Below, in pieces: positions 9,233 through 19,400 of a stretch of DNA of 64,000 bases. Source of the DNA: Nitrospira sp. GTDB taxonomy: Bacteria > Nitrospirota > Nitrospiria > Nitrospirales > Nitrospiraceae. The notes under the pieces were generated by a model. The model was not told the origin of the DNA. It did no database searches and saw only the letters and a list, made by a program, of their open reading frames with translations. The DNA lies in assembly GCA_020846195.1 (NCBI GenBank), contig JADLEJ010000022.1, forward strand, positions 60,687 through 124,686. Reading direction: 5' to 3'. The position numbers and the translations under genes were made by a program. Position 1 is the first letter of the stretch. Every line of letters begins with the position of its first letter.

Positions 9233-12200
9233 CGTGTTCCTCAACAAGTTCGCGGGCGAGTTCACGGTATTGCCGATGGGCGGACGGAGCTTCCGAGGCC
9301 GCTTGGTCGAGCACTTGCCTGATGGTGCGAGCCAGGTCCTGCAGCATCAGCGGTTTTAGCGCGTAGTGGGTTACGCCGTGGATGTGTTTGGTCTCTTCGG
9401 CCAGCGTGTGTTCCGATCCCGAGCAGAGAATAATCGGAAGATCGGGGCGCAATAGGCGACAGTCCTTGGCTAGGGAAAGACCGCTCATGCTCGGCATCGT
9501 CACATCGGTGATCAGAAGATCGAACCGCTGAGGGGCCATGCGAAACGCTTGTAACGCTTCCGACGCACTCATGCGCACCACGGCATAGTATCCCAGCGAC
9601 TCTAGCATCTCCCCTCCAAAACGGGCAAGGGATTCCTCATCGTCGACAAAAAGGACGCACTCATGTCCTTGCGGAAGCGGTTCGTCGGCGTTGGGGCCGG
9701 CCGGGGCGGTGTTCTGGGAGGGGATAATCGGCAGATAGACTTCGATGGTTGTACCGGTTCCGGGGGCGCTGTCCACAAAAATTGCTCCCCCATGGGCCGT
9801 GATAATGCCATGCACGACCGCGAGGCCCATGCCACGCCCTGTGCCAAGATCCTTGGTGGTAAAGAAGGGGTCGAATATGCGTTCCTGAATATCGGGCGGG
9901 ATCCCTTCTCCCGTGTCCTGGACTAGCAGCCGCGCATAGGCGCCTGGTTCCAAGCGAGCTTGGGGGCCGACGCGCAGTTGTTCAACCTGGATTTCCTCCA
10001 GTGCGACCGTCATGGTTCCGCCTGTTTTCTGCATCGCGCGCAACGCGTTCTCCACAAGATTGAGCAGCATTTGATGCATCTGGGACGAATCGGCGGATAC
10101 CGGCGGCGTCGGCACATGGATGCGTTCATTGAGATGGATCCAGGAAGGGACTAGCGGCCGGAGCAGCTTCAGCGATTCCTTGATGAGGATGTGCAATGAG
10201 AGCGGCCGTTTGAGATGGCGTCCTTGCTGGCTGAACGTGAGGAGCTGATGGACCAGGTCGCGGGACTTTCGCCCTGCGGCAATAATCTGATCGAGATGCC
10301 GCCGGACCTTATGATCTTTCGAGATGGCTTTGAGGGCCAGTTCACTGAACCCCAGGACGGCGGTCAGGCTGTTATTGAACTCGTGCGCGATCCCGCCCGC
10401 CAAGGTTCCGATCGCTTGCATCTTTTGGAGGTGCTGCGTTTGCGTGAGGAGCTGCTCTCGCTCTTGTTCCGCCTGCTTGCGGGCCGAGATTTCTTCGTGC
10501 GTGACGACTAAGCCGTCCCAGGGGCCGTGCAGCGGCATGACGGTCATGGCAAACCACCGGGCCTCATCGGGAGCCTGGCAAGGGTATTCGAGGGAAAACC
10601 GGTCACGGGTTCCTGTGCGGACGGCCTCGATTCCTTCCAGTGCACGCTGCGCGGTGCTATCCCCTTCTTGGGCCGCGTGCTTCAGGCTGGCAAGGTAGTT
10701 GTGCCCCGGCGCGATCGGCGCGGTGTTGCCGGCAACCGTCAGTCCGTATTGCCGCCAGGCGGTGTTGACGGCCGTGATCTGGCCGGTGTGGTCGAGCACG
10801 GCCACTTCAGCCGTCAGTGAGTCGAGCACTGCCTGATTCAAGGCGTCCTTTTCACGCAGCAGTCCATCCAAGGCTTTGCGGGCGGAGATATCCACGATGG
10901 TGGCGAGGACGTGCACGCCCGTTGAGGTGCGAAGCGGGGCGAGGCCGATTTCAACGGAGATTTCCTTCCCGTCCTTTCTTCGTGCGAGAAATTCACGGCC
11001 GGTGCCCATTGGGCGGGAGATTGGCGAGGAGAGAAAGCTGCGGCGCTGATCGGCATGGCTGGATTTGAATTCCGCCGGCACCAGGCTGTCGACCGAGTGG
11101 CCGATGAGCTCGCCGGGGCCATAGCCGAAGATCTTTTCAAGGGCCGCATTCGCCAGCGTGATCGTTCCATCCTCCGATGTCAGGAGAATGCCGTTTGGAG
11201 CGGATTCCACCACTAGTTGAAACTGAAGGTCGCGCTCCTTCGCGATCTCTTCGATCAGCCGGTAGTCGGTCAAGTCCTGCACCGTGCCCGACATGCGAAT
11301 CGGCTGATGCGCCTCGTTGCGTGTAACCCTGCCCCGGCATCGAACGAAGCGGATGTCTTTGCTCGGCCGGATGATGCGGCAGTCCACATCGTAGGGGGCA
11401 TCGAACTGAAGCGTCTTCTCGACAGCCGCGAGCACACGGTCGCGATCGTCCGGATGGAGGGCGGACGTGAAGGTGTCATACGTGGGTGTCAGAGAGCCCG
11501 GCTCATAGCCGAAGATCCGGCATTGTTCATCGGACCAGAGTTCTGTCTGATCGAGAAGGTTCCACTCCCAACTGCCGAGATGGGCGATCGCCTGAGCGGA
11601 CTGCAAATGGGCTTTATGGTCTTCGAGGATGCTGTCGACGGGAATGTTCTGGGACGTAGCCGAGAGCTGGAGAAGGATGGAGGCTTTCCCTTTCCAGAGC
11701 ACGGGCGAGGCGGAGAGCATGACGGGGACGACTTTGTGAAGCGTGTGCGAGTCCAAGCAGACAAATCGCTCTTCGTAAGAAGCAGAGGGATTTTCACCAT
11801 TGCGCAGCTGCTGCAGGCGTTGCCGCGCGGTCTCTTGCCGGTCTGGGGGCAGTATCGCCGCCAGGGGATTCCCAATAAGTTGTTCTGAGGACGTGGCTCC
11901 GAGTAGCCGAACTCCGGCGGTATTGACGTAGGCCATGCGGTTATCTTCGCCGATGACCAGCACGGCTTTGGTCATGCGTTCGGCCAGCAGCTGCGAGGGA
12001 TCGTACTGGTGCTGGAGGGCTTCTTCCGCCTGCTGCCGCTGGGTCACATCGTTCATCACCCAGATAAACTGGATCACGGTTCCCGCCCGATTCTTGACGG
12101 GGGAGAGGGTGACTTCGTTCCAGAATGGCGTGCCGTTCTTTCGATAATGGCGGACAATGACACGGCAAGTCCGGCTGTCTTGAAGAGCCAGTCCGATTTT

Positions 12201-12488
12201 CTCAATGGCGGCTCGGTCGGTGCGGGCTCCGTTCAGAAAGTGAGTCGATTGCCCCAAGACCTCGCTCTCCGCGTAGCCGGTCAGGAGCCGGAATGCCGGA
12301 TTGGCTTGAATGACCGGGTGGCGGGGGACAGAGGCATCGGTGACCAGCACGCAGGAGTTTGTGGCGGCAATCACTCTCGATTGAAGAAAGGTGCGGCGCC
12401 GTTCACGAACGAACGCCCAGAGCGCGGCTCCGGAAAGCAGGGCGCTGCCGAACAAGAGGTTCCCGGTTACATCCATGCTGGACTCCAC
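9210..12488 (-). CDS. Hybrid sensor histidine kinase with about five PAS domains and a C-terminal receiver
   Basis: 1,092 residues. An N-terminal hydrophobic segment (about 9-26) may anchor it to the membrane, without a sizeable periplasmic part. Then about five PAS/PAC units, each ending in a D[IL]T/EIS-R type linker, a HisKA dimerisation domain with the phospho-accepting His in GGIAHEFNN, a HATPase domain with DTGEGIPP and GTGRGMGLA boxes, and a receiver domain at the C-terminus (VLFVDDEES ... LLITDVTMP). Ligands of the PAS domains cannot be predicted. It is coupled to the CheY-like gene downstream and preceded by another kinase/regulator pair. Confidence 0.92.
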   Translation of the reverse strand: MESSMDVTGNLLFGSALLSGAALWAFVRERRRTFLQSRVIAATNSCVLVTDASVPRHPVIQANPAFRLLTGYAESEVLGQSTHFLNGARTDRAAIEKIGLALQDSRTCRVIVRHYRKNGTPFWNEVTLSPVKNRAGTVIQFIWVMNDVTQRQQAEEALQHQYDPSQLLAERMTKAVLVIGEDNRMAYVNTAGVRLLGATSSEQLIGNPLAAILPPDRQETARQRLQQLRNGENPSASYEERFVCLDSHTLHKVVPVMLSASPVLWKGKASILLQLSATSQNIPVDSILEDHKAHLQSAQAIAHLGSWEWNLLDQTELWSDEQCRIFGYEPGSLTPTYDTFTSALHPDDRDRVLAAVEKTLQFDAPYDVDCRIIRPSKDIRFVRCRGRVTRNEAHQPIRMSGTVQDLTDYRLIEEIAKERDLQFQLVVESAPNGILLTSEDGTITLANAALEKIFGYGPGELIGHSVDSLVPAEFKSSHADQRRSFLSSPISRPMGTGREFLARRKDGKEISVEIGLAPLRTSTGVHVLATIVDISARKALDGLLREKDALNQAVLDSLTAEVAVLDHTGQITAVNTAWRQYGLTVAGNTAPIAPGHNYLASLKHAAQEGDSTAQRALEGIEAVRTGTRDRFSLEYPCQAPDEARWFAMTVMPLHGPWDGLVVTHEEISARKQAEQEREQLLTQTQHLQKMQAIGTLAGGIAHEFNNSLTAVLGFSELALKAISKDHKVRRHLDQIIAAGRKSRDLVHQLLTFSQQGRHLKRPLSLHILIKESLKLLRPLVPSWIHLNERIHVPTPPVSADSSQMHQMLLNLVENALRAMQKTGGTMTVALEEIQVEQLRVGPQARLEPGAYARLLVQDTGEGIPPDIQERIFDPFFTTKDLGTGRGMGLAVVHGIITAHGGAIFVDSAPGTGTTIEVYLPIIPSQNTAPAGPNADEPLPQGHECVLFVDDEESLARFGGEMLESLGYYAVVRMSASEALQAFRMAPQRFDLLITDVTMPSMSGLSLAKDCRLLRPDLPIILCSGSEHTLAEETKHIHGVTHYALKPLMLQDLARTIRQVLDQAASEAPSAHRQYRELARELVEEHDAISPSR

Positions 12489-12721
12489 GTCAAGGCCAGG
12501 TTCGGCATGCGGGATTTCTTTCGCGCGCAGGTGCGGCCTACTTGAGTCTCGGTGCTCAGGCGCGACGGTTCAATGAAAAAGAGGAGAAGGAATCGATACA
12601 GCGAAGAGCCAAACAGCATTGCCGGAGAACAGTCGTAAGGGATAGGGACAAATGAAACCATAGATTACGGATAAGTATAAAGAAAATCATGCGAATAGCC
12701 TAGAGGTAGATGTGTCGTCGG

Positions 12722-12757
12722 AAAATAAAAATAGGACCTACTAAAGTAGAGCCGTCC
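12722..12757 (-). terminator. Candidate terminator (or regulator-binding palindrome) after the LuxR-type regulator
   Basis: On the minus strand GGAC, a 4-base bulge, then CTAC-TTTA-GTAG and GTCC fold into a hairpin followed by TATTTTTATTTT, eight bases after the regulator's stop codon. The core CTACTAAAGTAG is nearly palindromic and could instead be a binding site. Confidence 0.5.
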
Positions 12758-12765
12758 GACTCCGG

Positions 12766-13422
12766 CTAATGCTTTCGTTTCGCGAAAAATGCCGCGGCTT
12801 GAGTGCGTCGTGTGACGCGCAGTTTCTGAAAGACATTGGCCAAATAATTCTTGACTGTTTTATCGCTGAGGTTGAGGGCGGTGGCGATTTCTTTATTGGT
12901 TTGACCTTCTGCCACGAGGGCGAGCACTCGCTCTTCCTGGGGAGACAGTGGCTCGGTTCCCGGAGGAGCGGAGCCCGTGCCGATTTCTCGCAACCATTTG
13001 AGTGCCCGCTCTGTGACGCTGGGATCGAGAATGGAGTGTCCTTCGGCCACGGCCTGCACCGCGCGGAGCAGCGCCGCCGAGTCGATCTCTTTCAGCACAT
13101 ATCCGTGGGCGCCCGCTAACACCGCGGCGAGAACCGAATCGTCGTCGGCGTAGGAGGTGAGGAAAATGACCCGTGTCTGTGGATGAGCCGCGAGGATTTC
13201 CCGGCAGGCATCCACGCCGGAGCCGTCCGGCAGGCGCACGTCCAGCAAAATCACATCGGGCTTCAATCGCGCGGCATCTAGAACGGCGCCGGCGGCCGTA
13301 GCGGACTCCCCGATCACCGCGACGTGATCGTGCTGGGTGAGGACGGTGCGGAGCCCGACCCGGACGACCTCATGATCGTCGACGAGCAGCAGTCGAATCG
13401 CATTCGCGTTCACTTTCGGCAT
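12766..13422 (-). CDS. NarL/FixJ-family response regulator
   Basis: 218 residues: N-terminal receiver (LLVDDHEVVR, phospho-acceptor Asp in VILLDVRLPDGSG, switch Thr in FLTSYAD, Lys in VLKEID) and C-terminal LuxR-type helix-turn-helix (LSPQEERVLALVAEG ... TVKNYLANVFQKL). It is a DNA-binding output partner for the upstream kinase. The ATG at 13422 has AAGGAG nine bases before it; an open frame continues upstream but lacks support. The gene overlaps the end of the giant kinase gene by 53 bases, which strongly suggests they are a cognate pair. Confidence 0.93.
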   Translation of the reverse strand: MPKVNANAIRLLLVDDHEVVRVGLRTVLTQHDHVAVIGESATAAGAVLDAARLKPDVILLDVRLPDGSGVDACREILAAHPQTRVIFLTSYADDDSVLAAVLAGAHGYVLKEIDSAALLRAVQAVAEGHSILDPSVTERALKWLREIGTGSAPPGTEPLSPQEERVLALVAEGQTNKEIATALNLSDKTVKNYLANVFQKLRVTRRTQAAAFFAKRKH

Positions 13423-16400
13423 GGCGGGGCTCCTTTGGTAAATCGATGGTGATGCGGGTGCCCTGTTGTGGAACGGACTTGATGGCAAAGCGTCCGCCGA
13501 CCTTGCGGGCACGTGTGGCCATGTTGGCTAATCCGTGCCCCACCCCGCGCATACTCGCGGGCTCGAACCCAATCCCATTGTCGACGATGGATAAGCGAAT
13601 GGACCGGGTCAGCGATTTCAATTTGACCGAGGCGGTCGTGGCCTGCGCATGGCGGAGGCTGTTACTGATGGCTTCGCGCACAATGTTCAGCAGATGAAGG
13701 GCTTGTTCGGTGGAAATGCCGTCGGCCGCCCCCTCATCGACGGCGACGGTATAGCGGAGGGAATGGGGGGCTGCGAGCATGCGCACCATCTCTCGCAGCG
13801 CGGAGGGGAACGTGCTTCCCTGGAGGACTTGCGATTCCAGCCCGGCAATGAAGTTCCGGACCTCGCTCATGACGTGATTCAATTGCCCAATGGCCTTTCC
13901 CATGGTCGCGACGGCTTTGGGGTAATGTTGCTGGGTCATGAGAGGCGCACAGGCTTCCAGGCCGAGCCCGACGGCATAGAGGGATTGAAGAATGCCGTCG
14001 TGCAGATCCTGACTGATGCGCTCGCGCTCATCGAGCGCGGCGCGCAGGTCGCGTTCCCGTTGCCGAAGCGCTTCTTCGATCCGCTTGCGTTCGGTGATAT
14101 CGGTGCAGGCGCCGAGCACCATAGTGGTCTGGCTAGTTTCGTCAAGAATGGGCCGCTTCACGGTTTGCAGCCAGCGCACGGCTCCCGTGGCATCGGTGAT
14201 CCGTTCCTCGGGGATGAATTGCTCACAGAGATGATCCATCACCTCGCGGTCTTTGTGGAGGAAGAAGGCGACCTCCTCGGTATTCCGATTAAAATCCGCG
14301 TCGGTCTTTCCGAGCAAGTTGTCAACGGTTGTGCCATAGGCGTCGGCGATGGCTTTGTTCACAAGCGTAAAGCGTCCGTCGCGGTCTTTGGCGAAGATGA
14401 AGTTGGGGTCGGTGTCGATGATTTGCCTGATGAAGGCATGGGAACGCCGCAGGTCTTCCTCGGCGCGTATTCGCTCGGTGATGTCGCTTCCGACCGTGAT
14501 GAGGCATTGCGTGCCGTTCATTTCCACGAGGTCGGACGAGACCAAGACGTGGCGGAGGTCTCCGGATTTGGTGCTGAAAGTCATTTCCTCATTGCGTATC
14601 GGGCCGGGCGTTTGCAATCGCGTGATCAACCGGTCCCGGTCTTTGGGGTTGGGCCAGATGCTCAGTATGAGGGTGGTCTGTCCGACGATTTCTTCGCGGG
14701 AGAACCCCAGAAGGTCTAAGCAGGCTTGGTTGGTGTCGATGCACCGCCCGGTGGCGACTTCTGTGATCACGATGGGATTCGGACTGGCTTGAAAGGCCTT
14801 GGCAAAAAGTTGTTCGCTGGCTCGCAAGGCTTCTTCAGCGCGTTTCCGCTCGGTGATGTCGCGAGCGACTCCGATGACCCCGACGATCCGGCCTTCTGGG
14901 TCGCGGTAGGGCGCTTTTGTTGTGAGATAGGTCGTGGTCTTGCTGTTGCTCTCTGATGTTTCTTCCACCGTGATCGGTTCGCCGGTATCGAGCACGAGGC
15001 GGTCGGCGAGCTGGCAGGAATCCGCGAGGTTGGACGGCCAGATCGCATAATCGTTCCACCCAACTACCTCGTCGACGGCCATCCCGAGCGTGTGGGCGCC
15101 GGCTCGGTTCATATGGATGTACCGGCCCGCGAGGTCTTTGACAAAGATGATGTCGGTCGCCGCATCCATGACCGCCATCAGGAGCCCATGCTCTTGGCGC
15201 AAGGCCTGCTCCGCGCGGATTCTGGCCGTGATGTCTTCATTGAGCACAATGGCGCCCAGAATCTCTCCTGCGTCGTTCTTCACCGGGACGGCGGAGTTGC
15301 GGATCGTCCGCCGCTCCCCGGCGGTCGTCTCGATTTCCAGCATTTCGTTCATCTGATCCCGTCCGCGAGCGAGTACGGCTCCGATGGTCCACCGATGGGG
15401 CGAGTCCGTTTTTCCGAGCGTCTCCCACCAAAGGGCGTCGCCCTCTGGCTGGGGGAGGCCAACCCTGGTCGCGTCAGTCCAGAGGCGTTGCCCGGCGGGA
15501 TTCCCGTATAGCACATGCCCCTTCTCGTCTGTGAACCAGACGCCGATCGGTAGGGTGTCTAGCACGGTCCGGAGTTGCCGTTCGCTTCGCTGAAGGGCCT
15601 CCTCCATCTGTTTGCGTTCGGTAATATCGGAGAAAAATTCTTGAACGGCCGGCTTCCCCTTCCACATGAGCCGCACGGTCTCCACGTGAACATGGATAGG
15701 GGTGCCATCCATTTTCACATACACCCGCTCCGCCCGGTGTACGGGAGTTTCACCAGCTAGAACTTTGCGGATGGTATGCGCGGCTTTCTCATGGTAATCG
15801 GGATGGATGAAGTCGAGGGAGGAGCACTCAAGAATACTGTCCAGCCCTTCGGCTTCAAGAATAGCGACAGCCATGGAGTTGGCATAGACCGGCCGTCCTT
15901 CGCAGAAGATAATGATACCGGAAGGCGAGAGGTCGATCACGGTTCGGTAGCGCTCCTCGCTTTCCCGCAACGCCGCTTCTGCCTGTTTGCGCTCGGTGAT
16001 GTCGCGGATGAACGCAGTGAACATGGGCTGTCCTTCGACTTGTGCCGTGGCGATGGCGAATTCGACAGGAAACTCGCGCCCGCTTCGATGGAGGGCGAAA
16101 AATTCAAAACGGTGTTTTGTGGCGGCGCCTTCCTCTCCGCGTACGACGCGGCTCATTCCGTGGGTGTGCCGGTATCGGACCGGGATGATGGTTTCGTCCA
16201 AGAGCCGCCCGAGCGCGCTGTCAGCGGAATATCCGAACAGGGTTTCCGCTTCAGGGTTCCAGCCGATGATCAGACCGCGGTCGTCGATGGACACGACTGC
16301 GTCCAAGGCGGTTTCCAGAATGGACCGGGTCCGCGCCTCGCTTTCCCGCAACGCCGTTTCCGCCCGCTTGCGTTCCGTAATGTCCCGCACGTAGGCGCAA

Positions 16401-19400
16401 TGAAATTCCTTGCCCTCGAACGTGAGATAATTGACCTGAATTTCGACCGGGATGAACTGTCCCTGTTTGGTGCGATGGGCGGTTTCAAACTGCATCGATC
16501 GCCGTTGTTTGCTTTCCGCCCAGAACCCCGGCCAGCTGCCGGGCTGAAAATCGGGATTCAGATCATGCACGGACATTGCGAGGAGTTCGTCCTTGCTGTA
16601 TCCCAGCATCAAGCTTGCGGCTTCGTTCACATCCAAAATTCTCGCCTGTGGATCGACCCAGTAGAAGGCGTCGATGGCATGATCGACGGTATATTGCGTG
16701 AGGCTGAGCTTGTGTTCTGCCCGCTTGCGTTCGGTGATGTCCTGGACGGTGCCTAGTGAACGGAGAGGCCTTCCCGCAATATCGTAGAAGGTCTCGCATC
16801 GCTCGTGGACGTGCTTGACCCGGCCATCCGGTAAGAGCAAGCGGTGCTCTATGCTATAGGGGATACGGCGGATGAGCGATTCGGTGTAGCTGCGGTCGAC
16901 GAACTGACGGTCTTCGGGATGAACGATTTCCAGAAAAGCCTGGTAAGAGGCGCCGAACTGTATCGGGCCGATTTCGAAAATACGAAATACCTCGTCGGAC
17001 CACCACAGCTGATTCGTAATGGCGTCTAGTTCCCAACTGCCGATGTGGGCGACTCGCTGGGCCGCGAGTAATCGCGATTCGCTCAGCTTGAGCTCGGCTT
17101 CCATCGCCTTTCGTTCGGTGATGTCCGTGTGCGATCCGAGCAGGCGCACCCGTCGACCATCCGGCTCAGTGACAAACTCGGCACGTGCCTCAATCCAGCA
17201 GTAGGTCCCATCCTTATGCCGCAGCCGGAATTCCTGCTGATAGTCACCCTCGGGATTGGCGAGATAGGCCTGCACATAGGCGATGACCTGGTCATGGTCT
17301 TCCGGGTGTAAGAGAGCATCCCATGATTCGAACCTATCCGCCAGTTCCGCTTCTTCGTATCCGAGTTGATTTTTCCATTCTCTGGAAAACGACGTCTCGT
17401 TCGTGTCCGTATTCCAGTCCCACAGACCGATGTGGGAAGCGCGGAGCGCCTGCTGGAGCTTTTCCTGCGAGGTTCGATGCGCTTCTTCTACCCGCTTGCG
17501 CTCGGTGATATCGCTGAAGGACCCGGCCATCCGGATCGGTTGTCCCGCCGCATCCCAGACCGCCTGGCCCTTGGCGCCAATCCATCGAAGGGCTCCGGTG
17601 CCGTGTTGAAGAATGCGATACTCCACGTCGTACGGAAGACGGTGTTCGAGGTGCCGAGTGAGTGCCGCCAGGACTGTCGGGAGGTCATCGGGGTGAACCA
17701 AGGCGAACCAGGTGCCTAGCACATCGGGCATGGCGGTGCCTTCCACGCCCATGATCTCTTTCATGCGGGGGGAGTAGTAGATGGGATTGTGCGGGGCGAA
17801 GAGATCGTCCGAGACCCGTTCGGCATACCATAAGCCGTCCCGCGATCCTTGAACGCCGAGATCGAAACGCTCCACGCTCTTTCGCAGCGCCGCTTCCGCT
17901 TGCTGGCGCTCGATCGCGTTGGCGAACATTTCGCCGACAAGCTTGAGGAGCGCGATATCTTCAGGCTCCCAACGCCGCTCTTCCCGGACCATGTCGAACC
18001 CAAGAAATCCGATGACGCCGTGCGCTCCCAGGATGGGGAGCGTGAGCAGCGATTGAATCGCCTGCCGGGCGAACTCCTCCCGTTCCGCGCGGGCTTCCGG
18101 CGGCAGATCCGTCATGCGCGGCAGGTGGACGATGTCGCCTCGTTGGTGGCGGGCGATGATCCAGGGAAAGGCCTCGACGGGAATCGCTTGAAGCCGGTCG
18201 ATCTGCGGAGCGACGCCGTCCGCGCACCATTCATGGGTATTGTCGACCGTCTTGCCCTGGTCGCGAAAGATGAAGATGTAGCTGCGATCCACGTCGGAAA
18301 ATTCGGCCAGCGCTTGGAGGGCGTGAGTGATCCCGCTGTCGATGTCTTTGGCTGTGAGATTGATAAAGTGCGTGGAGAGCGATGCGATCAGTCGTTCGAA
18401 TTCCAGGCGATGCCGGAGAACCGTCTCCGCTCGTTTCCGGTCGGTGATATCGGTTTCCGATCCGGCCATGCGGACCGGCGTGCCGTCGCTGGCCCAGAGG
18501 GCGGCGCCACGATCCAGGATCCACATGTAGGATCCGTCTTTGCGCTGGACCCGGTACTCTTCGCAAAAGGCGGCGGCTTGTTTGGCCAGGTAGCGGTCGA
18601 CGCTCTGGAGCACGCGGTCGAGATCGTCGGGATGGATGTGGCTGCGCCACTCGTCGAGGCAGTTGGGCACTTCATGGTCCGCAAACCCGCGCATCGTTTT
18701 CCATCGCGAGGAGTAGAATACCTCGCCGGACGGAATCTGCCAGTCCCAGATGCCGTCATGGCTTCCGCGAATGGCCAGCTGCCACCGTTCTTCGCTGGCG
18801 CGGAGCGCCTCGTCGATGGCCGTTCGTTCCGTCACGTCGAGGAGCGTGCCGGCCATCTTGACCGGGTGGCCGCTGTCGTTGCGGGTGACGTCTCCGCGGC
18901 AGTGGACCGTGCGGACTTCTCCGGTTGGGCGGACGATTCGGCAGTCGATGTCGTAGGGGGCGTGGCCGAGCAAGGCGGCATTGACTGCCGCCAGCACGCG
19001 GTCATGATCGTCTGGCAGCAGCGCGGCGAGGAAGGCGTCGTAGGTGACGACAATGGCGTGCGGCGCATGGCCGAAGACGCGATAGAGCTCGTCCGACCAG
19101 TCCACGTCTCCTGATTCGATATCCCATTCCCAGCTGCCTAAATGCGCGAGGGCTTGGGATTCAAGCAGGTGCCGCCGCTGGCGGGTAAGCTCCTGCTCAG
19201 CCTGTTGCTGTGCCGAGACATCCCGCCCGATTCCCGTGATTCCAACAATGGCGCCGGCTTGGTCTCGAAGCGCTGCGCCGGTCCAATCGTAGGGAATAGT
19301 GCGGCCGTCTTTTGTCAGGAGATGCCCGCTGAGTTCAGCCCGCCCTTCCCTGAGCGCCTGCTGAATCGCTCCGGCGGTGCGGGCCTGTTCGTCAGGGGGG

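Noticed and set aside
13649..14719. Plus-strand open frame of 356 codons inside the giant kinase gene
   Set aside because: Antisense to PAS domains that are clearly coding; no recognisable protein.
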